This document shows, piece by piece, positions 8,339 through 16,055 of a stretch of 64,000 nt of DNA. Each line of letters opens with the position of its first letter. The stretch's first letter is position 1. The notes beneath the pieces are model-generated. The model saw nothing but the letters and a program-made list of their open reading frames with translations. It did no database searches and was not told where the DNA came from. Position numbers and translations under genes: made by a program. Source of the DNA: [Actinomadura] parvosata subsp. kistnae (GTDB lineage Bacteria > Actinomycetota > Actinomycetes > Streptosporangiales > Streptosporangiaceae); the NCBI RefSeq assembly GCF_900323885.1, contig NZ_OOHJ01000018.1:1054001-1118000 (forward strand). The letters run 5' to 3'.

Positions 8339-8366
8339 AACGGACGGGGTGTTCCGTTACCGTCCG
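8339..8366. promoter_or_regulatory. Candidate TetR operator with nested inverted repeats
   Basis: AACGGA at 8339-8344 is mirrored by TCCGTT at 8353-8358, and CGGACGG at 8341-8347 by CCGTCCG at 8360-8366. They sit in the roughly 40-base gap between the TetR gene and the divergent oxidoreductase, overlapping where both promoters must be. Which repeat is bound is inference. Confidence 0.5.
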
Positions 8367-8370
8367 GCCC

Positions 8371-9318
8371 ATGAGAGCAGTTCAGTTTTCCGAGTACGGC
8401 CCGCCGTCCGTGGTGCACGTGGCCGAGTCCGACGAGCCGCACGCCGGGCCGGGCACGATCCGCATCGCCGTGCGGGCGTCGGGGTTGTCGACGGGCGAGA
8501 CGCGCCTGCGCTCCGGCGCCATGCGGGACGTGCTGCCGCTGTCGTTCCCGCACCGGACCGGGTTCGACGCGGCGGGCGTGGTGGACGAGGTCGGCGACGG
8601 CGTGACCGGCACCCGGGTCGGCGACGAGGTGTTCGGCATGACGGCGACGGCCACCCGCGGCGCGAACGCCGACCACGCGGTCCTGGTGGCGTGGGCGCCG
8701 AAGCCGGCCGCGTGGAGCTGGGAGGAGGCGGGCGGCGCGGCGGGCAGCGTGGAGACGGCCGTGCGGGTGCTCGACCGGCTCGCGGTCGGTGCCGGGCAGG
8801 TGGTGCTGGTGCAGGGCGCGGCGGGCGCGGTCGGGACGGTGGCCGTGCAGCTCGCGGCGGCTCGCGGCGCCACCGTCATCGGCACGGCCCGCGAGAGCAA
8901 CCATGAGTTCCTGCGCTCGCTCGGCGCCGAGCCGACGGCGTACGGGCCGGGCCTGCCCGAGCGGGTGCGGGCCCTGGCTCCCGGCGGGGTGGACGCGGTG
9001 TTCGACTGCGCGGGCGGCTCGCTGCCCGATCTGATCGCGATCGCCGGCGGCCCGTCCCGGGTGGTGACGATCGCGCCCGACCCTGACGCGGCGGCCCTCG
9101 GCGTGCACATGTCGCACGGCGTGCCGGGCGGGGACGCGGCCGTCGGCTCGGCGGCCGACCCACTGGCGGTGCACGGCCTGGCCATCGCGGCCGATCTCGC
9201 GGCGCGGGGGCGGCTGCGGGTGCCGGTCGCGGCGGCGTTCCCGCTCACCGGGGCCGCGGCCGCGCACGAGCTGAGCGAGCGCCGCCACGCGCCGGGCAGG
9301 ATCGTCCTGGTGAACTGA
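8371..9318 (+). CDS. NADP-dependent quinone-oxidoreductase-like MDR enzyme
   Basis: A 315-residue medium-chain dehydrogenase/reductase without zinc ligands. N-terminal MRAVQFSEYGPPSVVHV and the cofactor motif VLVQGAAGAVGTVAVQLA place it in the QOR/zeta-crystallin group, which reduce quinones or enones with NADPH. The frame opens earlier (8173), but the ATG at 8371 matches the family start and lies beyond the operator. No leader is left between promoter and start, so it may be leaderless. Regulated in all likelihood by the divergent TetR protein. Likely a detoxification or tailoring reductase; substrate unknown. Confidence 0.88.
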   Translation: MRAVQFSEYGPPSVVHVAESDEPHAGPGTIRIAVRASGLSTGETRLRSGAMRDVLPLSFPHRTGFDAAGVVDEVGDGVTGTRVGDEVFGMTATATRGANADHAVLVAWAPKPAAWSWEEAGGAAGSVETAVRVLDRLAVGAGQVVLVQGAAGAVGTVAVQLAAARGATVIGTARESNHEFLRSLGAEPTAYGPGLPERVRALAPGGVDAVFDCAGGSLPDLIAIAGGPSRVVTIAPDPDAAALGVHMSHGVPGGDAAVGSAADPLAVHGLAIAADLAARGRLRVPVAAAFPLTGAAAAHELSERRHAPGRIVLVN

Positions 9319-9954
9319 TCAGATGCCGGGACGGACGCGCTCCAGGACGCGCAGCGAGCCGGTGACCGCCACCTCGTCGAACGCGCCGGAGTCGAGCGCC
9401 CGCCGGTAGACCCGGTACGGCGCCTGACCGCCGTCGGCCGGGTCGGGGAAGACGTCGTGGAAGACCAGCGCCCCGCCGCCCAGCACGTGGGGGGCCCAGC
9501 CCTCGTAGTCGCGGGTCACCGGCTCCTCGGAGTGGCCGCCGTCGATGAACAGCATGCCCAGCGGCGTGTTCCAGAGCGCGGCGACCCGCTCCGACCTGCC
9601 GACGATCGCGATCACCTCCTCCTCCAGCCCGGCGGCGGCGATCGTGGCGCGGAAGGTCGGCAGGGAGTCCATCTTCCCGAACCGGGGGTCCATCAGCGTG
9701 GGGTCGTGGTGGGCCCAGCCGGGCTGGATCTCCTCGGAGCCGCGGTGGTGGTCCACCGTGACGACGACGGACCCGCTCTGCCGGGCGGCCGCGCCGAGGT
9801 AGATGGCCGACTTGCCGCAGTAGGTGCCGATCTCGCAGATGGGGCCGAGCTTGCCGTAGCGGCAGGCGGCCTCGAACAAGGCGAGGCCCTCGTCCGGCGG
9901 CATGAATCCCTTGGCGAGCTTCGCCGCGTAAAGCAGCTCTGACGGCATCGTCAT
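9319..9954 (-). CDS. Class I SAM-dependent methyltransferase (Methyltransf_24-like)
   Basis: A 211-residue methyltransferase starting MTMPSELLYAAKLAKGFMPP. The ATG at 9954 is chosen over an in-frame ATG 36 bases upstream because AGGGCT lies just before it. The SAM site is ICEIGTYCGKSAIYLGAAA; DHHRGSEEIQPGW and MLFIDGGHSEEPV are typical of the Methyltransf_24/O-methyltransferase-like group, where the DGGH motif helps position metal or substrate. It is convergent with the reductase at 8371 (stops adjacent) and divergent from the PPOX gene at 10035, sharing an 80-base promoter region. Substrate unknown. Confidence 0.85.
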   Translation of the reverse strand: MTMPSELLYAAKLAKGFMPPDEGLALFEAACRYGKLGPICEIGTYCGKSAIYLGAAARQSGSVVVTVDHHRGSEEIQPGWAHHDPTLMDPRFGKMDSLPTFRATIAAAGLEEEVIAIVGRSERVAALWNTPLGMLFIDGGHSEEPVTRDYEGWAPHVLGGGALVFHDVFPDPADGGQAPYRVYRRALDSGAFDEVAVTGSLRVLERVRPGI

Positions 9955-10011
9955 AGCCCTGAACCCTAGCCGAACCGAACAACATTCCAACCGGCTCTTG
10001 CCGGGCCGATC

Positions 10012-10025
10012 TGGAACCTGTTCTA
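10012..10025. promoter_or_regulatory. KstR-type operator-like palindrome before the PPOX operon
   Basis: TGGAACCTGTTCTA fits the pattern TNNAACNNGTTNNA, which I recall as the consensus for KstR, a TetR-family repressor of sterol catabolism genes in mycolic actinomycetes. It ends ten bases before the GTG at 10035. Related GAAnnnnnTTC sites occur near 19821 and 20919-20949. The regulator itself is not in the window. Confidence 0.45.
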
Positions 10026-10034
10026 CTTGGCAGC

Positions 10035-10487
10035 GTGAATCAGCGCGCTCGCATCGCCATGTCGGACGACGAGGTCACCGCCTTCCTGGAGGGCTCGCGC
10101 AAGCTGCAGCTCGCCACCATCAACCCGGACGGCACCCCCCACCTCGTGACCATGTTCTACGGCCTGGACGAGGGCCGCATCGCCTTCTGGACCTACGCCA
10201 AGGCGCAGAAGGCCCGCAACCTGGCCCGCGACCCCCGCGTGAGCTGCCTCGTGGAGGCCGGCGAGGACTACGCCGAGCTGCGCGGCGTCCTGCTGTACGG
10301 CACGGCCGCCCGGGTGGACGACCGCGACCGGGTCCTGTCCATCGGCCTGGCGATCGCGCGCCGGATGACTCCTGGCGTAGCCGACGAGCTGCTGCTCCCG
10401 TACGTGGAGAAAACCGGCGCCAAGCGGGTTGCGTACGTCGTCGAGCGCACGAAAGTGGTCTCATGGGACCACAGGAGGCTCACATGA
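10035..10487 (+). CDS. PPOX-class (FMN/F420-binding split-barrel) protein
   Basis: A 150-residue split-barrel protein of the pyridoxamine-phosphate-oxidase superfamily: FLEGSRKLQLATINPDGTPHL at the start, KAQKARNLARDPRVSCLVEAG in the middle and RVAYVVERTKVVSWDHRRL at the end. Family members bind FMN or F420 and reduce small organic molecules; which cofactor applies cannot be decided by eye. GTG start with TTGGCAG upstream and a KstR-like operator before it. The last codons overlap the ferredoxin start by four bases, so PPOX, ferredoxin and alcohol dehydrogenase form one transcript. Confidence 0.8.
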   Translation: MNQRARIAMSDDEVTAFLEGSRKLQLATINPDGTPHLVTMFYGLDEGRIAFWTYAKAQKARNLARDPRVSCLVEAGEDYAELRGVLLYGTAARVDDRDRVLSIGLAIARRMTPGVADELLLPYVEKTGAKRVAYVVERTKVVSWDHRRLT

Positions 10488-10675
10488 AGGTCAAGGTGGA
10501 CGAGCTGGTCTGCGAGGCCAACGCCGTGTGCATGGGGCTCGCGCCGGAAGTGTTCGAGGTGGACGACGACGACCAGCTCCACATCCTGCTGCCCGAACCA
10601 CCCCCCGAGTTGCGGGACCGCGTCCGCCACGCGGTCAGGTCCTGCCCGAAAGCCGCTCTGTCCCTCGAGGAATAG
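10484..10675 (+). CDS. Small ferredoxin, P450-partner type ([3Fe-4S]-like)
   Basis: A 63-residue acidic ferredoxin starting MKVKVDELVCEANAVC, with GGAGGCTCAC just before the ATG at 10484. It shows three cluster cysteines (Cys10 and Cys16 with five residues between, and CPKAAL near the end) with one ligand position not Cys, the pattern of [3Fe-4S] ferredoxins that donate electrons to cytochromes P450. No P450 gene is nearby; it is coupled to the PPOX gene upstream (ATGA overlap) and the alcohol dehydrogenase 28 bases downstream. Confidence 0.85.
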   Translation: MKVKVDELVCEANAVCMGLAPEVFEVDDDDQLHILLPEPPPELRDRVRHAVRSCPKAALSLEE

Positions 10676-10703
10676 CCCGCAGGCAACACGAGGAGGAACC
10701 CCC

Positions 10704-11789
10704 ATGCGCGCCGCGATCCTGCACGCCGTAGGCAACGACAAGCTCGACATCCGCGACGACGTGACCCTGGCCCCGGTGGGGCCGGCGGACGTACGCGTCC
10801 GGATCAGGGCGACGGGCGTCTGCCACTCCGACCTGTCGGCCATGACCGGCGTGCTGCCCCAGCCCGTGCCGCTCATCCTCGGCCACGAGGGCGCGGGTGA
10901 GGTGGTCGAGGTGGGCGAGCACGTCACGTCGGTCAAGCCGGGCGACCACGTCGTCATCAGCTGGCGCCCGGCGTGCCAGGAGTGCGAGCTGTGCGTGGGC
11001 GGCCAGCCGTTCCTGTGCATGAAGTACGTCGTCGAGTCCTTCACCAAGGGCAACTTCCGCCTCGGCGACGGCTCCACGGTGTTCGGGATGGCCGGGTGCG
11101 GCACCTGGGCCGAGGAGATCGTCGTGCCGTGGCAGGGCGCGATCAAGATCGACGACGACGTGTCGTGGGAGGCGGCGGCGCTGATCGGCTGCGGCATCAC
11201 GACCGGCGTCGGCGCGGTGCTCAACACCGCGAAGGTACGGCCCGGCTCGACGGTCGCGGTGGTCGGCTGCGGCGGCGTCGGCCTGTCCGTCATCCAGGGG
11301 GCGCGGGTCTCCGGGGCCCGCACGATCCTCGCGGTGGACCCGCTGGAGTCCAAGCACGAGCTGGCCAGGAAGGTCGGGGCCACGCACGCGGTCACCCCCG
11401 AGCAGGTGCCGGGCGCGCTGGCCGAGCTCACCGGCGGCGCCGGCTTCGACTACGCCTTCGAGGTGGTCGGCAAGTCGGCCACCATCCAGGCCACGTGGCA
11501 GCTCGCCCGGCAGGGCGGCGACGTGATCGTCGTCGGCGCGGGCGCGATGGACGACACGGTCTCCATCTCCGCCTTCAGCCTGCTGTTCGAGGGCAAGAAC
11601 CTGCTGTCCAGCCTGTACGGCGAGGCCGACGTCCGGCACGACTTCCCGTACTTCGCCAAGCTCCACAAGTCCGGCCTGCTGGACCTGGAGTCGATGATCA
11701 GCGCCCGCATCCGCCTGACCGACCTGAACGACGCGGTCGCGGCGCTCAAGGGCGGCGAGGTGCTGCGCCAGATCGTCCTGATGGACTGA
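10704..11789 (+). CDS. Zn-dependent alcohol dehydrogenase (MDR family)
   Basis: A 361-residue zinc alcohol dehydrogenase. The catalytic zinc region is GVCHSDLSAMTG with GHEGAGEV; the structural zinc lobe is CQECELCVGGQPFLC; the NAD-binding motif is VGCGGVGLSVIQGARVSGA. The longer lobe and AGCGTWAEE resemble class III/NDMA-dependent types. AGGAGGAACCCCC precedes the ATG. Third gene of the PPOX-ferredoxin-ADH set; a bidirectional terminator follows. A role in oxidising a hydrophobic or sterol-like alcohol would fit the KstR-like operator, but that is inference. Confidence 0.88.
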   Translation: MRAAILHAVGNDKLDIRDDVTLAPVGPADVRVRIRATGVCHSDLSAMTGVLPQPVPLILGHEGAGEVVEVGEHVTSVKPGDHVVISWRPACQECELCVGGQPFLCMKYVVESFTKGNFRLGDGSTVFGMAGCGTWAEEIVVPWQGAIKIDDDVSWEAAALIGCGITTGVGAVLNTAKVRPGSTVAVVGCGGVGLSVIQGARVSGARTILAVDPLESKHELARKVGATHAVTPEQVPGALAELTGGAGFDYAFEVVGKSATIQATWQLARQGGDVIVVGAGAMDDTVSISAFSLLFEGKNLLSSLYGEADVRHDFPYFAKLHKSGLLDLESMISARIRLTDLNDAVAALKGGEVLRQIVLMD

Positions 11790-11796
11790 CCCGCGC

Positions 11797-11827
11797 GTGG
11801 GGCCGCCCCGCGACGGGACGGCCCCAC
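11797..11827. terminator. Bidirectional hairpin terminator between convergent operons
   Basis: GTGGGGCCG pairs with CGGCCCCAC around an inner CCC/GGG stem. It lies eight bases after the alcohol dehydrogenase stop and just before the stop of the convergent isomerase gene, so it can serve both. Confidence 0.65.
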
Positions 11828-11834
11828 GACGGGG

Positions 11835-12839
11835 TCACTCGGTGGAGAAGGCGGCGTCGAAGGCCGTCGCCGGCGGGGTGATGGAGTTCAGCTTGCGGAT
11901 GTAGCCGAGCGCCTCCTTGGCCCCGTCGAGCCGGTCCATCCCGGCGTCCTCCCACTCGATCGAGATCGGGCCTTCGTAGCCGATCGCGTTGAGCGCGCGG
12001 AAGCAGTCCTCCCACGGCACGTCGCCGCGGCCGGTCGAGACGAAGTCCCAGCCCCTGCGCATGTCGGCCCACGGCAGGTGCGACGACAGGCGGCCCTTGC
12101 GGCCGTCGCCGACCCGCACGCGGGTGTCCTTGCAGTCGACGTGGTAGATGCGGTCGGCGAAGTCGAGGATGAACCCGACCGGGTCGAGGTCCTGCCACAC
12201 CATGTGGGACGGGTCCCAGTTGAGGCCGAACGCGGGCCGGTGGCCGATGGCCTCCAGCGTGCGCACGGTGGTGTGGTAGTCGTAGGCGATCTCGCTCGGG
12301 TGCACCTCATGAGCGAACCGCACGCCCACCTCGTCGAACACGTCGAGGATCGGGTTCCAGCGGTCGGCGAAGTCCTGGTACCCGGCCTCGATCATCGAGG
12401 CGGGCACCGGCGGGAACATCGCCACCGTGTGCCAGATCGACGAGCCCGTGAAGCCCACCACGGTGTCCACGCCGAGCAGCGCGGCGGCGCGGGCGGTGTT
12501 CTTCATCTCCTCGGCCGCGGCCTGGCGCACCGACTCGGGGTCGCCGTTGCCCCAGATGCGGGCCGGGAGGATGGCCTTGTGCCGCTCGTCGATGGGATGG
12601 TCGCACACGGCCTGGCCGACCAGGTGGTTGGAGATCGTCCAGACCTTCAGGCCGTGCTTGTCGAGCTGGGCGCGCTTCTGCTCCACGTACGAGGGGTCCG
12701 CCACGGCCTGCGCCACGTCGAAGTGGTCGCCCGAGCAGGCGATCTCCAGGCCGTCGTAGCCCCACTCGGAGGCCAGCCTGCACACCTCCTCGAACGGCAG
12801 GTCGGCCCACTGTCCGGTGAACAGTGTGACGGGTCGCAT
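11835..12839 (-). CDS. Sugar phosphate isomerase/epimerase (AP endonuclease 2-type TIM barrel)
   Basis: A 334-residue TIM-barrel protein of the xylose isomerase-like/AP_endonuc_2 group. Metal-binding acidic and His residues are spread along the barrel in order: YDGLEIACSGDHF, FAHEVHPSEIAYDYH, FGLNWDPSHMVWQ, IYHVDCKDT and ISIEWEDAGMDR. Its start overlaps the stop of the dehydrogenase gene by one base (TGATG), so it is the last gene of the sugar operon beginning at the ROK regulator. With the Gfo/Idh/MocA enzyme it probably oxidises and isomerises the imported sugar or polyol; the exact substrate is not readable. Confidence 0.87.
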   Translation of the reverse strand: MRPVTLFTGQWADLPFEEVCRLASEWGYDGLEIACSGDHFDVAQAVADPSYVEQKRAQLDKHGLKVWTISNHLVGQAVCDHPIDERHKAILPARIWGNGDPESVRQAAAEEMKNTARAAALLGVDTVVGFTGSSIWHTVAMFPPVPASMIEAGYQDFADRWNPILDVFDEVGVRFAHEVHPSEIAYDYHTTVRTLEAIGHRPAFGLNWDPSHMVWQDLDPVGFILDFADRIYHVDCKDTRVRVGDGRKGRLSSHLPWADMRRGWDFVSTGRGDVPWEDCFRALNAIGYEGPISIEWEDAGMDRLDGAKEALGYIRKLNSITPPATAFDAAFSTE

Positions 12840-13990
12840 CAGTCCTCCACGTTCGTGTAGCGGCTGCCGTCAGCCGCGCTGCGCTCGACCGCCTCCAGCA
12901 CGCGCTGTACCCGCAGCCCGTCGGCGAACGACGGCGACGGGTCGGCGCCCGTGGCGACCGCTTCCAGGAAGTCCTTGATCTCGTGGGTGAAGGTGTGCTC
13001 GTAGCCGAGGCCGTGGCCGGGCGGCCACCAGGCGCCGACGTACGGGTGGTCGGGCTCGGTGACCAGGATCCGTTCGAAGCCGCCGCCGTTCGCGCTGAAC
13101 CACAGCTCGTTCATGGCCTCGAAGTCGAAGGCGAGGCTGCCGAGCGAGCCGTTGATCTCGAGGCGCATGGCGTTCTTGCGCCCGTTGGCGAAGCGGGTCG
13201 CCTCGAACGAGGCCACCGCGCCGCCCGACATGCGGCCGATGAACAGCGCCGCGTCGTCGACCGTCACCTCGCCCCTGGCGCTGGACCCGGTGGCGCCGAG
13301 CCCGGCGGACTCGGTCGCCAGCGGGCGCTCCTTGATGAACGTCTCGGTCAGTGCCGACACGCCCACGACGTTCTGGCCGGTGACGAACTGGGCGGCGTCG
13401 ACGATGTGCGCGCCGATGTCGCCGAGCGCGCCCGAGCCCGCCTTGTCCTTCTGCAGCCGCCAGACCAGCGGGAACTCCGGGTCGACGATCCAGTCCTGCA
13501 AGTACTGTGCCCGTACGTGCCTGATCTCGCCGATCCGGCCCTCCTCGACGTACCGGCGGGCCAGCGCGATCGCGGGCACCCGCCGGTAGTTGAAGGCCAC
13601 CATGCTCTTGCCCGTCGCCGCGGCGGCCGCCGCCACCATGGCCTCGGCCTCGGCGACGGTGTTGGCCAGCGGTTTCTCGCAGATCACGTGCTTGCCGGCC
13701 TGCAACGCGGCGATGGCGATCTCGGCGTGCGAGTCACCGGGCGTGCAGATGTCGACGATCTGCACGTCGTCGCGCTTGACCAGCTCTCTCCAGTCCGTCT
13801 CGATGTCGGCCCAGCCGAGCTGCGCGGCGGCCGCCTCGGTGCGCTCCTTCGACCGGCCGGAGAGCACCGCCATGCGCGGCGCCACCGGCAGGTCGAAGAA
13901 CGCTCCGACGCTGCGCCAGGCCTGGGAGTGGACACGGCCCATGAAGGCGTAGCCGACCATGCCCACGCCGATGGTGGTTCTGTCTGACAT
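12839..13990 (-). CDS. Gfo/Idh/MocA family oxidoreductase
   Basis: A 383-residue NAD(P)-dependent sugar or inositol dehydrogenase. The frame is open further upstream, but ATG 13990 (MSDRTTIGVGMVGYAFMG) follows GGGGGTTGC and fits the family start. The Rossmann motif GVGMVGYAFMG is at residues 8-18, the EKP motif in HVICEKPLANT, and the catalytic Lys/His region in GALGDIGAHIVDAAQFV. Usual family length. Located between the ABC binding-protein gene and the isomerase gene, as in catabolic operons for unusual sugars or polyols. Confidence 0.92.
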   Translation of the reverse strand: MSDRTTIGVGMVGYAFMGRVHSQAWRSVGAFFDLPVAPRMAVLSGRSKERTEAAAAQLGWADIETDWRELVKRDDVQIVDICTPGDSHAEIAIAALQAGKHVICEKPLANTVAEAEAMVAAAAAATGKSMVAFNYRRVPAIALARRYVEEGRIGEIRHVRAQYLQDWIVDPEFPLVWRLQKDKAGSGALGDIGAHIVDAAQFVTGQNVVGVSALTETFIKERPLATESAGLGATGSSARGEVTVDDAALFIGRMSGGAVASFEATRFANGRKNAMRLEINGSLGSLAFDFEAMNELWFSANGGGFERILVTEPDHPYVGAWWPPGHGLGYEHTFTHEIKDFLEAVATGADPSPSFADGLRVQRVLEAVERSAADGSRYTNVED

Positions 13991-14007
13991 GCAACCCCCG
14001 ATCAGGA

Positions 14008-15066
14008 TCAGGATTCGAAGCCGAGTGCCAGGTACTTCTCGACGTTCTCCTTGGTAATGGTCTCGGACGCGAGCGTGATGGACTGGGGAACCGTGTTCTC
14101 CACCAGATCGCTCATGCCCTTCCCCTGTGCTATCAGACGCGCCAGCTTGATCGCCGAGGAGGCCATGGTCGGCGAGTAGGTGACGGTGGCCTTCAGCACG
14201 GAGTTGCCCGACTGGATCTCGCGCATCGCGTTCAGCGAGCCGGCGCCGCCGACCATGATGAACTCGTTGCGGCTGGCCTCCTTGATGGCCGCCAGCACGC
14301 CGACGCCCTGGTCGTCGTCGTGGTTCCACATCGCGTCGATCTTCTTGTGCGCCTGCAGCAGCGACGTGGCGACCTCGTTGCCGGTCTCCACGGTGAACTG
14401 GGCGTCCTGCTTGGCCGTCACGCTGAACCCGTACGTCTTCAGCGCGTCGGCGAAGCCCTTGCTGCGGTCCTGCGTCAGCGGCAGCGTGGCGATGCCCTGG
14501 ATCTCGACGATGACGGGGTTCGAGACGCCCTTGTCCTTGAGCTGCTTGCCGATGTAGTGGCCGGCGGCCACGCCCATGCCGTAGTTGTCGCCGCCGACCC
14601 ACGTGCGGTAGGCGAGCTTGTCCGGGAAGATCCGGTCGAGGTTGACGACCGGGATGCCCGCCTCGGTGGCCTGCAGCGCGACCTGGTTGAGCTGCTGGCC
14701 GTCGTTCGGCAGGATCACCAGGGCGTTCACCTTGGCCTGGATGAGCGTCTCCACGGCGGAGATCTGCTGGTTGATGTCGTTGGTCGGCTCGACCGGCTTG
14801 AAGTCGATGTCGGTGTACTGCTTCGCGGTGGCCTCGGCGTTCTTGGCGATCGCCGCGATCCAGCCGTGGTCGGCCGCGGGGGCCGAGAAGCCGATCGTCA
14901 CCTTCGTGCCCGGCTGGTCGTTGCCGCCACTCGCCTGGGCGGGTGCGGGGGCCGCGCTGGTGGGGCCGGACGCGGCGGGCTCGTTGCTGGTGCAGCCCGC
15001 CGCCAGCAACGCGGCCCCGCCGAGTCCGCCGATGAGGAATCCCCGGCGCGCGACGTTGTCACTCAT
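14008..15066 (-). CDS. Sugar ABC transporter substrate-binding lipoprotein (RbsB/XylF type)
   Basis: A 352-residue periplasmic-binding type 1 lipoprotein. RRGFLIGGLGGAALLAAGC is a twin-arginine-like signal with a lipobox at LAAGC, so it is lipid-anchored outside the membrane. The mature part reads as a cluster B sugar binder: GWIAAIAKNAEATAKQY, VNALVILPNDGQQL, TWVGGDNYGMGVAAGHYI, DAMWNHDDDQGVGVLAAI and FIMVGGAGSLNAM. ATG start overlaps the permease stop (ATGA). It delivers the sugar to the permease/ATPase encoded just upstream in the operon. Ligand unknown. Confidence 0.92.
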   Translation of the reverse strand: MSDNVARRGFLIGGLGGAALLAAGCTSNEPAASGPTSAAPAPAQASGGNDQPGTKVTIGFSAPAADHGWIAAIAKNAEATAKQYTDIDFKPVEPTNDINQQISAVETLIQAKVNALVILPNDGQQLNQVALQATEAGIPVVNLDRIFPDKLAYRTWVGGDNYGMGVAAGHYIGKQLKDKGVSNPVIVEIQGIATLPLTQDRSKGFADALKTYGFSVTAKQDAQFTVETGNEVATSLLQAHKKIDAMWNHDDDQGVGVLAAIKEASRNEFIMVGGAGSLNAMREIQSGNSVLKATVTYSPTMASSAIKLARLIAQGKGMSDLVENTVPQSITLASETITKENVEKYLALGFES

Positions 15067-16055
15067 GGTGCTCTCTCCTTCAGATTCCGCCGCTGGAGAA
15101 GGACGGCGACGACGATGATCAGGCCCTTGGCGATCAGCTGGTCGCTGGTGTTGAGCCCGTTGAGAATGAAGAGGTTGGTGATGAGGGTGAAGATCAGCAG
15201 GCCCAGGATGGAGCCGACGATCGTGCCGCGGCCTCCGGTGAGCAGCGTGCCGCCGATGATGACGGCGGCGATGGCGTCCAGCTCGTACAGGTCGCCGTGG
15301 GTGGACGAGCCCGTCGTGGTGCGCGCCATGATGAGGATGGCCGCGATGCCGCAGCACAGGCCCGACAGCGCGTACAGCAGCATGGTGTGCCGGCGCACGT
15401 CGATGCCGGCCAGGCGGGCGGCCTCGGGGTTGCCGCCGACCGCGTACGTGCGCCGCCCGAACGTCGTGCGGTTGAGCACGATCCAGCCCAGCACCACGAC
15501 CAGCGCGAAGATGTAGACGAGCAGCGGGATGCCGAGCAGCCGCGTCGTCGACAGGTCCACGAGGGCCGAGTTGTCGGCCTGGATGAGCTGGGTCTTGCGG
15601 TCCGACATGCGTTGCGCGAGCCCTCGCGCGGCCACCAGCATGGCCAGCGTGGCGATGAACGGCACCAACCGCCCGTAGGCGATCAGCCAGCCGTTGACCA
15701 GCCCCGCTCCGGTGCCGACGAGGATCGCGCAGATCGCCATGACGACCGGCCCGTACGACTGCGTGGCCACGGTCGTGGCCCACACGCTGGCCAGGGCCAT
15801 GACCGCGCCGACCGACAGGTCGATGCCGCCGCCGATGATGACGAACGTGGCCCCGACCGTGATCACGCCGATCGTGGCCGCCAGCGACAGGATGCTGACG
15901 AGGTTCGAGGTGGTCAGGAAGTTGTCGGGCCGGGTGATCAGGCCGACGACGACCAGCAGTGCCAGCGCGCCGACCAGGCCGAGATGCCGCATCTCGCCGA
16001 CGCCGCGGATGGACGGCAGCGCCGGTACGGCCTTCGTCGTGGGCTCGCCCATCAC
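15063..16055 (-). CDS. Sugar ABC transporter permease (RbsC family)
   Basis: A 330-residue permease of the ribose/xylose BPD_transp_2 type with about ten hydrophobic segments. Family marks include IGVITVGATFVIIGGGIDLSVG near residue 75 and AIAAVIIGGTLLTGGRGTIVG in the C-terminal third. The start is GTG 16055 or ATG 16052; the latter gives the four-base overlap with the ATPase stop. Forms the membrane channel with the ATPase and binding protein on either side. Confidence 0.92.
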   Translation of the reverse strand: MMGEPTTKAVPALPSIRGVGEMRHLGLVGALALLVVVGLITRPDNFLTTSNLVSILSLAATIGVITVGATFVIIGGGIDLSVGAVMALASVWATTVATQSYGPVVMAICAILVGTGAGLVNGWLIAYGRLVPFIATLAMLVAARGLAQRMSDRKTQLIQADNSALVDLSTTRLLGIPLLVYIFALVVVLGWIVLNRTTFGRRTYAVGGNPEAARLAGIDVRRHTMLLYALSGLCCGIAAILIMARTTTGSSTHGDLYELDAIAAVIIGGTLLTGGRGTIVGSILGLLIFTLITNLFILNGLNTSDQLIAKGLIIVVAVLLQRRNLKERAP